Counted from the stretch's first letter, positions 46,043-54,851 are shown. The stretch: 64,000 bases of DNA from Bog-756 sp963813525 (GCA_963813525.1 CAWEZI010000005.1:2418001-2482000); one strand, 5' to 3'. The notes: generated by a model not told the origin, from the sequence alone. Numbers and translations: made by a program.

Positions 46043-48108
46043 CCGCCGGGCGTGCCCGGGGTACCGCTCGGGACGCCGGAGGGGGGGCGGACAAGGGATT
46101 TCGGGAGCGGTTCGAAGAGCAGCTGGACTTCACCCTCGACGGCTTCCAGCGCCGGTCGATGGACGCCATCGACGAAGGCCAGTCGGTGCTGGTGTCGGCG
46201 CCCACCGGCTCGGGGAAGACCCTGGTGGCCGACTACGCCGCCGCCCGGGCCCTCGACGCCGGAGGCAAGGCCTTCTACACCACGCCCATCAAGGCCCTGT
46301 CCAACCAGAAGTTCGCCGAGCTGACGGCCCGCTACGGCGAGAACCGGGTCGGCCTACTCACCGGGGACGTCTCCCACCAGGGATGGGCGCCCATCGTGGT
46401 CATGACCACCGAGGTTCTCCGCAACATGCTTTTCGCCCGGTCTCCTCTGCTCGACGGTCTGGTGGTGGTGGTCCTCGACGAGGTCCATTACCTCCAGGAC
46501 CCCTACCGCGGCTCGGTGTGGGAGGAGGTGTTGGTCCTCACCCCCCCCGGGGTGGTCTTCGTCGGCCTGTCGGCCACGGTGGCCAACGCCACCGACTTCG
46601 GGGCCTGGCTCCGCTCCATCCGGGGACCGACCCGGGTCGTCGTCGAAAACCGGCGTCCGGTCATCCTGCATCACCACTTTGCCGTGGCCGAGCGAGGGGG
46701 GGAGGAGCTCACCGTGCTTCCTCTGCTGCGTGACGGCAAGGCCAACCCGACCGGGGCCGTGCTGGATGACCGGGTGCGACGCCTTCGCCGGCATCGCTAC
46801 CGGGCCCCCCGGCGCAGCGAGGTGATCGAGTACCTGGATGAGGCCGACATGCTTCCGGCCATCACCTTCATCTTCTCGCGGGCAGCGTGCGACGACGCCA
46901 CCCGGCAGTGCCTCAACGACGGGATCCGTCTGACCACAGCGGACGAGCGGAAACGGATCCGCGAGCTGACCGAGGCGGCGGTGGAACGCCTCGACGACGA
47001 CGACCTGGCCACCCTGGGGTACGGACCATGGTCAGCCGCTCTGGAGGCGGGGATCGCCCCCCACCACGCCGGGTTGGTGCCTGCATTTCGCCAAGCGGTC
47101 GAGCAGTGCTTCAGCGAAGGTCTGCTCAAGGTGGTCTTTGCCACCGAGACACTGGCCCTCGGGATCAACATGCCGGCTCGGACGGTGGTGGTGGAGCGGT
47201 TCGCCAAATTCCGCGGCGCCGACACCTCGGCCCTGACTTCGGGGGAGTACCAGCAGCTGACCGGACGGGCAGGACGCCGGGGGATCGACACGGTGGGCCA
47301 TGCCTTCGTCCTGTGGACGCCGGCCACGCCTTTTTCGTTGGTGGCCCGCACGGCGGTCGCCCCGCCCCCGGATCTGGTGTCCTCCTTCCATCCGACCTAC
47401 AACCTGGCCGTCAATCTGGTGCGGCGCTGGACCCGCCAGGAGGCCCACGGGTTGCTGGGTGCCTCCTACGGCCAGTGGCAGGCGCCGGCCGGGTCGGTCT
47501 CGCTGGCCGCCCAGCTCGACCGCCGACTGGCCATCCTGGAGGAGCGGGGCTTCCTCGAGGGGTGGCAGTTGACCGAGGCCGGTTTCCTGCTGGCCTCCAT
47601 CTACCACGAGTCGGACCTGCTGGTCACCGACGGGCTGCGCCGGGGACTGTTCGACGGCCTGGATCCAGCCCTGCTGGCCGGGGTGGTGTCGGGCTGCACC
47701 TTCGAGGCCCGGCGGGCCGAGGACGACGCCGCGCCGCCCAGCCAGGGCGTGGTGGTGGACCGGCTGGCCGGGCTGGCCACCCTGGCCGCCGAGATACGGT
47801 CGGCCGAACGTCGGGTGGGACTGCGACGGACACGGCGGTCCGACGGGGGCCTGGCCCGCGCCGTGATCGCCTGGGCCCGGGGGGCCAGCCTGGAGGTGGT
47901 GCTCACCGGCACCGACATCGCTCCCGGCGACTTCGTCCGCAACGCCCGTCAATTGATCGACCTGCTCCGCCAGCTGGCCCAGGTCGCCCCTGATCCGGCC
48001 ACCCAGACGGCCGCCGAGGCTGCCGTCGACCTCCTGCGGCGGGGCGTGGTGGGAGCCGACGACCCGGCGGCTGCGGGGTCCGCGCCTGACCTGTCGGTCT
48101 CGTCGTAG
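46039..48108 (+). CDS. helY: Ski2-like DEAD/DEAH helicase, HelY-related
   Basis: The 689-residue protein has Walker A SAPTGSGKT (Lys60), the Walker B/DExH box DEVHYLQD, SAT in VGLSATVAN, and motif VI QLTGRAGRRG. A C-terminal DSHCT-like helical region ends with GDFVRNARQLIDLLRQ. It is about 200 residues shorter than mycobacterial HelY (about 900); the arch-like insertion seems absent. A role in RNA processing or turnover is inferred from the Ski2/Mtr4 family. ATG 46039 overlaps the tatC stop. Confidence 0.9.
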   Translation: MTAGRARGTARDAGGGADKGFRERFEEQLDFTLDGFQRRSMDAIDEGQSVLVSAPTGSGKTLVADYAAARALDAGGKAFYTTPIKALSNQKFAELTARYGENRVGLLTGDVSHQGWAPIVVMTTEVLRNMLFARSPLLDGLVVVVLDEVHYLQDPYRGSVWEEVLVLTPPGVVFVGLSATVANATDFGAWLRSIRGPTRVVVENRRPVILHHHFAVAERGGEELTVLPLLRDGKANPTGAVLDDRVRRLRRHRYRAPRRSEVIEYLDEADMLPAITFIFSRAACDDATRQCLNDGIRLTTADERKRIRELTEAAVERLDDDDLATLGYGPWSAALEAGIAPHHAGLVPAFRQAVEQCFSEGLLKVVFATETLALGINMPARTVVVERFAKFRGADTSALTSGEYQQLTGRAGRRGIDTVGHAFVLWTPATPFSLVARTAVAPPPDLVSSFHPTYNLAVNLVRRWTRQEAHGLLGASYGQWQAPAGSVSLAAQLDRRLAILEERGFLEGWQLTEAGFLLASIYHESDLLVTDGLRRGLFDGLDPALLAGVVSGCTFEARRAEDDAAPPSQGVVVDRLAGLATLAAEIRSAERRVGLRRTRRSDGGLARAVIAWARGASLEVVLTGTDIAPGDFVRNARQLIDLLRQLAQVAPDPATQTAAEAAVDLLRRGVVGADDPAAAGSAPDLSVSS

Positions 48109-48111
48109 TGT
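48106..48111 (+). promoter_or_regulatory. -10 box overlapping the helicase stop
   Basis: TAGTGT lies nine bases before ATG 48121; its first three bases are the helicase stop codon. Confidence 0.4.
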
Positions 48112-48120
48112 GATCCGGGC

Positions 48121-49776
48121 ATGTTCCCCTACGCCGTGGAGACCTTCACCGCCGCCGAGGAAGACGTCCTTCGTCGCTACGTCACCAACCTCGACCAGCC
48201 CGTCTTCGCGCTGGTCAATTTGCCCGAAGTGGTCAAAGGGGCACTGTTCGCCCGCTACTCCCGCTCGCCCAAGAGCCTGCGCCGACTCTTCCTCGACGAG
48301 TTCGTCGGCGAACTGGACATAACCGGTGACGCCACGGTCGACGCCACTGTCGGGCTGAGGCGGGCCGAGCAGCTCTACGAGAAGGTCTTCTTCGAGTACG
48401 GGGACGACTCGGTGGCCCAGCTGGGGGGGGTGCACCTGGCCTGCGAACAGGCTTCCAACGTGCTCACCAAGGTGCTCGAGCGGGGTCGCCTGATGGCCTA
48501 CCTCGAGCAGTCCACCCGCTATATCGCCTACAACCAACGCCTCACCACCGGTCACTACCGTTACTACCGGGACCCGGACCTGCTCGACTCGCCGTTCGGT
48601 GCCCGCTACGTGGGTGAGATGGACCGGATGTTCGACACCTACGGCGAACTGGTGGACGAAGCCAAGGCCTTCCTGTCGGTGCGCCATCCTCGCCAGCCGG
48701 GCGATTCCGACTTCGTGCACCGCCAGGCCATCCGGGCCAAGGCCCTCGACGCCCTCCGCGGACTTCTGCCGGCCGCCTCACTGTCCAACGTGGGGATCTA
48801 CGGAACGGGCCAGTCCTACGAGGCACTACTTCTGCGCATGCGCTCCCACCCGCTGCCCGAGGCGCGGCGCTACGCCACCATGATGCTCGACGAGCTCCGC
48901 AAGGTCATTCCCTCCTTTCTCCAGCGGGTCGACCGCCCCGACCGGGGGGGCGAATGGAGCGCCTACCTGGAGGGAACACGGCAGGCCACCGCTGAGCGGG
49001 TCGAGGCCCTCCTGGCCGACCCGGACCCCGACGGGGACCCGGCCCGCGGACCGAGCGGTCAACCGTCGGTCGCCCTGGTCGATTTCGACCCCGACGGCGA
49101 GGACAAGGTCATCGCCGCCATCTGCACCCCCCTCACCTCGCTGTCGGAGGAACAGGTGCGAAACAAGGTCGACGGGATGGGGGCGGAGGACAAGCGGTCG
49201 TTGCTACGGGCTTACGTGGGGGAGCGCAAGAACCGGCGGCACCGGCCGGGCCGGGCCTTCGAGCGCACCGGCTATCACTTCGACGTGGTCACCGACTACG
49301 GAGCCTTCCGCGATCTGCAGCGTCACCGCATGTTGACCATCGAGTGGCAGCCCTTGGGCATCAGGCTCGGTTACGACGTTCCCGACGTTGTGGCCGAGGC
49401 CGGGTTGGCAGACCGCTACGTGGCATCACTGGAGCGGTCGCGTGAGCTGGCCGAAGCGCTCGCCCCCACCTTTCCGGCGGAGTCGGTCTATGCGGTGGCT
49501 CTGGCCTACCGGATTCGTTATTCGATGCAGATGAACGCCCGAGAGGCGATGCATCTGCTCGAGCTCCGATCCGGACCACAAGGACATCCGAGCTACCGCT
49601 GGGTGGCCCAGGAGATGCATCGCCAGATCGGCGAGGTGGCCGGGCACCGGCTGTTGGCCGAGGCCATGTCCCATGTGGATCACAGCGTCGAGGACCTCGG
49701 CCGGCTGAGTGCCGAGCGGCGCGCCCAGGAGCGGCGCGATTCGCTTTCCGGCGCAGGAAATCCTGCAAACGTCTGA
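48121..49776 (+). CDS. Tandem ThyX-like protein (flavin-dependent thymidylate synthase fold)
   Basis: The 551-residue protein is twice the length of ThyX (about 220-250) and appears to carry two ThyX-like halves: residues about 1-255 with EQSTRYIAYNQR near 129, and about 310-551 with the RHR signature at 401-403 (DLQRHRMLTIEWQPLG). The ThyX motif is RHR-x7-S; here the position of the serine is Pro411. Catalysis of dTMP synthesis is therefore doubtful, and another flavin or nucleotide role is possible. Relatives annotated as thymidylate synthase-complementing occur in several phyla. The start is supported by TAGTGT nine bases upstream. Confidence 0.78.
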   Translation: MFPYAVETFTAAEEDVLRRYVTNLDQPVFALVNLPEVVKGALFARYSRSPKSLRRLFLDEFVGELDITGDATVDATVGLRRAEQLYEKVFFEYGDDSVAQLGGVHLACEQASNVLTKVLERGRLMAYLEQSTRYIAYNQRLTTGHYRYYRDPDLLDSPFGARYVGEMDRMFDTYGELVDEAKAFLSVRHPRQPGDSDFVHRQAIRAKALDALRGLLPAASLSNVGIYGTGQSYEALLLRMRSHPLPEARRYATMMLDELRKVIPSFLQRVDRPDRGGEWSAYLEGTRQATAERVEALLADPDPDGDPARGPSGQPSVALVDFDPDGEDKVIAAICTPLTSLSEEQVRNKVDGMGAEDKRSLLRAYVGERKNRRHRPGRAFERTGYHFDVVTDYGAFRDLQRHRMLTIEWQPLGIRLGYDVPDVVAEAGLADRYVASLERSRELAEALAPTFPAESVYAVALAYRIRYSMQMNAREAMHLLELRSGPQGHPSYRWVAQEMHRQIGEVAGHRLLAEAMSHVDHSVEDLGRLSAERRAQERRDSLSGAGNPANV

Positions 49777-50211
49777 CCTGGGAGGTTGTACAAAGGCGCA
49801 GGTGAGTGCCGGTCTTCGCTATTTGACGACCGACGGTGCCGATGGCCTATCGTGCGCCCAGTCCCACTGGCCCCGACAGTTGCCCCGATCGACTCCGGTC
49901 AGCGGTGCGGCTCGACGGCGGGATGCTGTGAGAGGCGGAGGGAGGCCCAGGGGATCGAGTAGAAAACATTCCCTCGAGACCGGCGGTGTGTACCGAAGGT
50001 AGCGAGGAAATGGTGCCAAAGACCCCTGGGTCCTACCGCCTGAGGCTTCGGCCACAGCCGGCAGGAAACACGACAGGCCCGCACCACACCGACCACAGCG
50101 ACGGTTGCCGGGCAGGGACCATCCGGTCGGTGCACGGAGTCGGCGGGGAACCGTCTATGCTCCCGCCGAAGTCACCCGGTGTGACCCGCGACTCACCTCT
50201 GAAAGACCGAG
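49777..50211 (+). other. 435-base intergenic region with promoter and nested stem-loops
   Basis: No credible protein is present. TTGACG (49823-49828) and TATCGT (49848-49853), 19 bases apart, form a plausible plus-strand promoter. Downstream pairings include CATTcCCTCG/CGAGGaAATG (49967-49976 with 50003-50012), TACC-gaa-GGTA (49991-50001), GGCGGT/ACCGCC (49982-49987 with 50035-50040), GACC-GGTC (50021-50032), a UUCG hairpin at 50040-50057, and CCGGCA/TGCCGG (50058-50063 with 50106-50111). It could be a non-coding RNA or a long leader of the DUF4193 gene; a TATGCT at 50156-50161 may be a closer promoter. It matches no RNA family I recognise. Confidence 0.4.
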
Positions 50212-50688
50212 ATGGCACAAGAACTCGACGAAGTCGAAGGACCCGACGAGCTCATTGAGGGAGACCTCGATGAGCTGGTGGACGACGATCTGATTGCCGA
50301 GGATGGCCTGGCCATCCCCGACGATGACGACGATGCCGACGTGGTGGTGGACGAGGACGAAGACGTGGTCGTCGACATCCCCGAGGTAGGGGCCAAGGTG
50401 GCCACCAAACCGGCTCCGGCGGGGGAGGAGGCGGAGGACGAGGACGAGGAGGAGCCCGACGACGAGGACGTCGAAGCCAGCCTGGACACGATCCTCAAGG
50501 AGCGCCTGGTCGTCGAAGAGGTCGAGGACGACGAGGACACCGCCGAGCCCGAGGACCGCACCGGCGACGGCACCGAGCGGGTGCTCCCCAAGCAGCCCGG
50601 CGAATTCGTGTGCCGGTCCTGCTTCCTGGTGAAGCACCCCAACCAGCTGGCGGACCGGAAGAAGATGCTCTGCCGCGACTGCGTCTGA
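50212..50688 (+). CDS. DUF4193 family acidic protein with C-terminal zinc ribbon
   Basis: A 158-residue protein. About 110 residues are dominated by Asp and Glu, in the style of Rv2699c/DUF4193, and the end has CRSCFLVKHPNQLADRKKM-LCRDC, a C4 zinc ribbon. The conserved part EASLDTILKERLVVEE matches the family core. Function is unknown across actinobacteria. The ribosome site is weak (AAAGACCGAG). It follows the structured 435-base region. Confidence 0.88.
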   Translation: MAQELDEVEGPDELIEGDLDELVDDDLIAEDGLAIPDDDDDADVVVDEDEDVVVDIPEVGAKVATKPAPAGEEAEDEDEEEPDDEDVEASLDTILKERLVVEEVEDDEDTAEPEDRTGDGTERVLPKQPGEFVCRSCFLVKHPNQLADRKKMLCRDCV

Positions 50689-50736
50689 CCATTGCGTCCA
50701 GCCGCGTACGACAGCTGCCTGTAACAGGAGCCGGTG

Positions 50737-51288
50737 ATGGCCGATCCGCACGACGACGACCGGGGCAACGCCCTCAATGACCGCATCCTGGACGTCCTGG
50801 TCTTTCTGCCGGCGGGCATCGTGGTGGCCGTGGCCGACGAGATCCCGAGGCTGGCGGCCAGGGGTCGGGACCGGCTGGGTGTCCAGGTGTCGTCGGCCCG
50901 GGCTGTGGGGGCCTTCGTGGTCAAAGCGGGCAGAGACGAACTGATCCGCCGATCCGAGGGATTGTTGCCCTCCCGGCCCAGCCGTCCGTCGCCGGGCCCG
51001 GGACCGGCACCGTCGTCCCCCCACGGCCGGGGACCGTCGCCCTCCCCGACGTCCCGCACGCCGTCGGCCCCACCCTCGGCCACCGGTTCGGGCGGCAACG
51101 GACACGTCCCTCCCGTATCGACCCTGTCGATCCCCGGCTTCGACACGCTGTCCGCCTCCCAGGTGGTCCAGCGGCTCGACGGCCTCAATCGAGTGGAGCT
51201 GGTGTCGGTTCGGGCCTACGAGGCTTCGACCCGGGGGCGACGGACCATCCTCAACCGGGTCGACCAGCTCCTCGATGAGCGGTCCTGA
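50737..51288 (+). CDS. Conserved actinobacterial protein of unknown function
   Basis: A 183-residue protein with an N-terminal helical region (ILDVLVFLPAGIVVAVADEIPRL, given in part), a Pro/Ser-rich linker (about 82-128), and a C-terminal helical motif SASQVVQRLDGLNRVELVSV followed by RAYEASTRGRRTILNRVDQLL. The last motif recurs in actinobacterial proteins without known role. AGGAG at 50726-50730 supports ATG 50737. It overlaps the acetyltransferase gene by 14 bases. Confidence 0.7.
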   Translation: MADPHDDDRGNALNDRILDVLVFLPAGIVVAVADEIPRLAARGRDRLGVQVSSARAVGAFVVKAGRDELIRRSEGLLPSRPSRPSPGPGPAPSSPHGRGPSPSPTSRTPSAPPSATGSGGNGHVPPVSTLSIPGFDTLSASQVVQRLDGLNRVELVSVRAYEASTRGRRTILNRVDQLLDERS

Positions 51289-51802
51289 CCCTGGGCCCCG
51301 CCCGGTCCGGTCGGGCCGGCGGGACCTCCTGGAGTCGGTACGGGAGGCCACGGAAGCGGATGGTCCCCGCATCTGCGAGTTGGCCGACGAGCTCATCGCC
51401 ACCGTGGTCGGACAGCGGGGCGGCGCCGAGTTGATGGCCGATGTCCTGCCCGGCGGCACCGACGGGGCCGGGTTGGGGGAGATCACCGGGATACTGGCCG
51501 ACCAGGGGGGCCGGGTGGTGGTCGGCTCCCTCGACCAGGTGGTCGTCGGATTCGCCACCTGTCGGGTGGACGACCAGCGTCAGCCACCGGTGGGGCGACT
51601 CGGGGCCTGCTACGTGGAGCCCGACGCCCGGGGCGTGGGTGTGGGCCGTCTGCTCCTCGAGGCCACGGTGAGCTGGTTGGAGGAGCGAGGATGCCAGCAG
51701 GTGGACGGGCTGGCGCTCCCCGGCGACCGGGAGGCCAAGAACTTCTACGAATCGGCCGGGTTCAAAGCCAGACTGCTGACCATGCACCGCCGCCGACCCT
51801 GA
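51275..51802 (+). CDS. GNAT family N-acetyltransferase
   Basis: A 175-residue GNAT-fold protein with the acetyl-CoA-binding VEPDARGVGVGRLLLEATVSWL (the R-x-x-G-x-G/A type loop) near residue 108 and the C-terminal NFYESAGF near 156. The substrate is unknown. The first 20 residues are basic and variable. ATG 51275 lies inside the end of the preceding gene, suggesting coupling. Confidence 0.85.
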   Translation: MSGPDPGPRPVRSGRRDLLESVREATEADGPRICELADELIATVVGQRGGAELMADVLPGGTDGAGLGEITGILADQGGRVVVGSLDQVVVGFATCRVDDQRQPPVGRLGACYVEPDARGVGVGRLLLEATVSWLEERGCQQVDGLALPGDREAKNFYESAGFKARLLTMHRRRP

Positions 51803-51824
51803 GCCCCCGGTGGGAGTGGGGTGG

Positions 51825-53117
51825 TCAGGAGACCCGACGGCCCTGTCCGGAGCGAGCCGGGACCGGGCGGCGGGGCCCGGGAGGGGGTGGGATGGGGATG
51901 CCCATCAGTCGGGCCAACTCCGGTACGTAGCCGGATGCCTTACGGGCGGCGACCAGAAGGGACTCGTCCGCTCCGGTCGGTAGTCCCGCCGGCTTCACGG
52001 TGCGCCGCACCGGCGACTCGACCACCACCTCGAGGAGAGCCAACCACTGGTCGGGTGGTGTCTCGGCCGACATGGCCTGTCCTGCGGCATCGGCCAGCCG
52101 TACGGCCAGAGCGGCGGCCAGGCGGGCGGCCGGCTCGGGGGGACGGACCGAGGCGCGTACGGCGTCGACCACCCGCCCCTCGTCGAGAGCCGTGGTGATG
52201 CGTTCCACCCATCGATCGCGCAGCGCCTTCACCCTCTCGTCGAGGGAGGAGCGCAGGGCCGAGGCCATCTCGGTGCCTTCCTCGTCCAGGGTGACGGTGG
52301 ACGAGGAGGCCACGATGGAACGCAGCTCACGCAACGACACGTCCTTTCCCGCGGCCCGCGCGGTCGAGGCCCGGTCTTTCCAGGTGGCCAAATTGATCAC
52401 CGGGAGCAACGCTTCGGCCATGGCCAGGAGGGGACCCGGGGTGACCTCGGGGCGCTTGTCCTCCCGGGCCCGGGCGTTCTGTTCGTCGATGGCTTGTCGG
52501 ACGGCGGGGATCCCCCCGCGCAACAACTGTTCGGCCACCGGGAGCTCTTCGGGTTTGAAGGTGGCCAAGGCGGCGTTGCGGTAGGTGGACGACGGCGCCA
52601 ACCGGCGAGGGGCGTCGCGTCCCCGCGCCTCGCGCCCGCCGGGCCGGGCCGGGCCGGTACGACGGCGAGAGGGCGCCTCGTCGGTACCGCCGTCCTGGTC
52701 GCCCGAACTGCGCCGGGCACTGTCGCGGCGGGGAGGGCGTTCGGAAGCGGCCGCCCCCGATCGACGCTCGGACGGGCGCCGCGGCCCCGTTCCGGGGCCG
52801 TCGCCACGATCGCCGCGTCGGCGGGTCGACTTGGACGCCAACACCACGTTGACGTCCGGCCCGCGCGGGGGGGCGCCGATCACCTCGATGGTCTGGGTGG
52901 TCCGGGGGTCCTTGCCCTTGGGGGCGAGGAGAGCGGTCACCGTGGTGCCATCCAGACTGGTTTCGACCTCGGCCCGGAACACCGAGCCCACGCCCGAGCC
53001 GTCGGGCACCAGGGTGGACTCGACCGTTCCCCGCGGTTGTTTGGCCCCGACGGCCCGCCACGTCCACGTGGAGGGGTCCGTCTGGCTGGTCAGCTCGACT
53101 TCGATGCGATGGGCCAT
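51825..53117 (-). CDS. Three-part protein of unknown function (beta domain, basic linker, helical domain)
   Basis: A 430-residue protein of no recognised family. Residues 1-95 look like a compact beta domain (EVELTSQTDPSTWTWRAVGA; VFRAEVETSLDGTTVTALL). Residues about 96-170 form a very basic Arg/Pro/Ser linker. Residues about 175-430 are helical (SSTYRNAALATFKPEELPVA; LRSSLDERVKALRDRWVERI) with a Pro-rich basic end. The linker suggests nucleic-acid or membrane-surface contact. Minus-strand TAGCCT ends ten bases before ATG 53117. It is convergent with the acetyltransferase and divergent from the HtrA gene. Confidence 0.75.
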   Translation of the reverse strand: MAHRIEVELTSQTDPSTWTWRAVGAKQPRGTVESTLVPDGSGVGSVFRAEVETSLDGTTVTALLAPKGKDPRTTQTIEVIGAPPRGPDVNVVLASKSTRRRGDRGDGPGTGPRRPSERRSGAAASERPPRRDSARRSSGDQDGGTDEAPSRRRTGPARPGGREARGRDAPRRLAPSSTYRNAALATFKPEELPVAEQLLRGGIPAVRQAIDEQNARAREDKRPEVTPGPLLAMAEALLPVINLATWKDRASTARAAGKDVSLRELRSIVASSSTVTLDEEGTEMASALRSSLDERVKALRDRWVERITTALDEGRVVDAVRASVRPPEPAARLAAALAVRLADAAGQAMSAETPPDQWLALLEVVVESPVRRTVKPAGLPTGADESLLVAARKASGYVPELARLMGIPIPPPPGPRRPVPARSGQGRRVS

Positions 53118-53270
53118 ACCGGGCGACAGGCTACTGCTGTGGCCACCCGGGGCGGACGAAACCTGTGTCGACGGGGGAGTGGTGGGCCGGTGCCCGGACT
53201 AAGAAGCAAGTAAGAACGGCTCAAATGTGGGCCTGACGTCGGACGGGCCCGTACCATGGTGCAACAGTTC

Positions 53271-53284
53271 CGGACCGTGGTCCG
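53271..53284. promoter_or_regulatory. Inverted repeat upstream of the HtrA gene
   Basis: CGGACC-GT-GGTCCG lies 54 bases before the HtrA start, next to the palindrome ACCATGGT (53263-53270). These are operator or leader-structure candidates in the 220-base divergent gap 53118-53337. Confidence 0.3.
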
Positions 53285-53337
53285 ACGACGACAGAGGCAG
53301 CATCCGGCGGACGGCCGTTGCTCGAGGAGGGGAGGCC

Positions 53338-54801
53338 ATGGAGGCGACGGAGGCCAACGGCCCGACGGCCGGGGAGGACCAGCCGTCCGGTGGTGCCGCC
53401 CAGGAGCCGGCCACCCCCGTGTCCCGTGACGTCTTCCTGCCGCCCCTCTGGCGGGAGGACCATCCGGTGAGCGAACCCTCGAACGGGGTCGTCCCGGTGG
53501 CCCCCGACGGCAGCGACGGCGCCGGGCCTTCGGTGCCGTCGCCCTCGCCAGCCAGCTCGATGGTCCCCGTCTGGGGTCCGATCATTCCACCACCGGTGTC
53601 GGTCCAGCCGGCCCCATCGGACAGCCGCCGCCGCCTTCCGGGGTGGGCGTGGGCGGTGGTATCTCTGGTGGCGGCTCTGGTCGGGGCTCTGATCGGCGGA
53701 GGGATCGTGGCCGCTTCCGACCACGGCGACGGTTCGACCACGGTGAAGGAGATCTCCTCCGGACCGGCCCTCCTCAACGGTGTCACCAACATCGAATCGG
53801 TGATCGCCAAGGTGCTCCCGGCCATCGTGTCCATCGACGCAACCTCGCCACAGCCGGCCACCTCGTCTCTGTTCGGGGGGACCTCCAGCGGCGTGCAGGA
53901 GGACCAGGGGACGGGCATGATCATCACCTCGAACGGGGAAGTCGTCACCAACAACCACGTCATCGAGGGGGCCACCAAGATCACCGTGAACCTGTACGGC
54001 AGTCTCAAGGCCCTTCCCGCCACTCTCATCGACACCGATCCGACCAACGACGTGGCCCTGCTCCAGATCGACAACCAATCGCACCTGCCCACGGTGAGCT
54101 ACGGCGACTCCGACGACGTCCAAGTGGGTGACGCGGTGGTGGCCATCGGCAACGCCCTCGGACTGTCCGCCGGTACGCCGACGGTGACCCAGGGGATCAT
54201 CTCGGCCAAGGGCCGCACCGTGCAGGCCGCCGATTCGTCCGGCAACAACACCGAGACGCTGAGCAACATGTTCCAGACCGACGCGGCCATCAATCCGGGT
54301 AACTCGGGAGGGCCGCTGGTGGACAGTGCCGGCACGGTGATCGCCATGAACACGGCGGTGGCCTCCAACGACCAGGGCACCGGCGAAGCCCAGAACATCG
54401 GCTTCGCCATTCCTTCCAACAAGATCCTGCAGCTGCTACCGGAGCTGCGCAACAAGCAGATCAGCAACTCGAGCCAGGGCGGATCGGGCTTCTTGGGTGT
54501 CGAGATCGAAACCCTGACGTCGCAATTGCGCAGTGCCTACGGATTCGTACCCAGCCAGGGGGCGGTCGTGCTCGACGTGGAGTCCGGCTCGCCCGCCGAC
54601 GTCGCCGGCCTGGAGGAGGGGGACGTGATCACCTCGTTGGACGGCAAGGCCATCACCAGTGCCGACCAGTTGGGGACGGCCATCCAGGCCGACAAACCGG
54701 GACAGGCCGTCACCATCGGCTTCTACCGCGGCCAGGCTCAGCTGACCGTGAAGGCCACCCTGTCCTCCACCTCGGACGCGTCGTCAGCGGCCGGCAGCTG
54801 A
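53338..54801 (+). CDS. Membrane-anchored HtrA/DegP-type serine protease with PDZ domain
   Basis: The 487-residue protein has a Pro-rich cytoplasmic N-terminus, one membrane helix (about 102-126), a trypsin-like domain with triad His207 (VTNNHVIEG), Asp238 (PTNDVALL) and Ser323 (NPGNSGGPL), and a PDZ domain (about 383-475; GFLGVEIETL and GSPADVAGLEEGDVI). It should act outside the membrane in protein quality control. GGAGGGGAGG just upstream marks ATG 53338. The layout matches mycobacterial HtrA/PepD proteases. Confidence 0.93.
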   Translation: MEATEANGPTAGEDQPSGGAAQEPATPVSRDVFLPPLWREDHPVSEPSNGVVPVAPDGSDGAGPSVPSPSPASSMVPVWGPIIPPPVSVQPAPSDSRRRLPGWAWAVVSLVAALVGALIGGGIVAASDHGDGSTTVKEISSGPALLNGVTNIESVIAKVLPAIVSIDATSPQPATSSLFGGTSSGVQEDQGTGMIITSNGEVVTNNHVIEGATKITVNLYGSLKALPATLIDTDPTNDVALLQIDNQSHLPTVSYGDSDDVQVGDAVVAIGNALGLSAGTPTVTQGIISAKGRTVQAADSSGNNTETLSNMFQTDAAINPGNSGGPLVDSAGTVIAMNTAVASNDQGTGEAQNIGFAIPSNKILQLLPELRNKQISNSSQGGSGFLGVEIETLTSQLRSAYGFVPSQGAVVLDVESGSPADVAGLEEGDVITSLDGKAITSADQLGTAIQADKPGQAVTIGFYRGQAQLTVKATLSSTSDASSAAGS

Positions 54802-54815
54802 CCGCCCCGTGACGG

Positions 54816-54827
54816 CCGGACGTCCGG
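54816..54827. terminator. 12-base palindrome downstream of the HtrA gene
   Basis: CCGGACGTCCGG lies 15 bases beyond the HtrA stop. It is perfectly self-complementary with no loop, so it is a weak terminator or a protein site. Confidence 0.25.
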
Positions 54828-54845
54828 TCCCATCGGCGTCCCCCC

Positions 54846-54851
54846 TACGCT
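54846..54851 (+). promoter_or_regulatory. -10 box for the nitroreductase gene
   Basis: TACGCT lies 11 bases before ATG 54863, which opens a 13-codon leader frame whose stop overlaps the nitroreductase ATG. Confidence 0.35.

Noticed and set aside
49777..50211. RNase P RNA, tmRNA or c-di-AMP riboswitch
   Set aside because: GAGGAAATGG resembles the RNase P start, but GUCCGGGCUC and the ACAGAA elements are absent. No tRNA-like end for tmRNA. CCCGACAG lies at the wrong end for ydaO.
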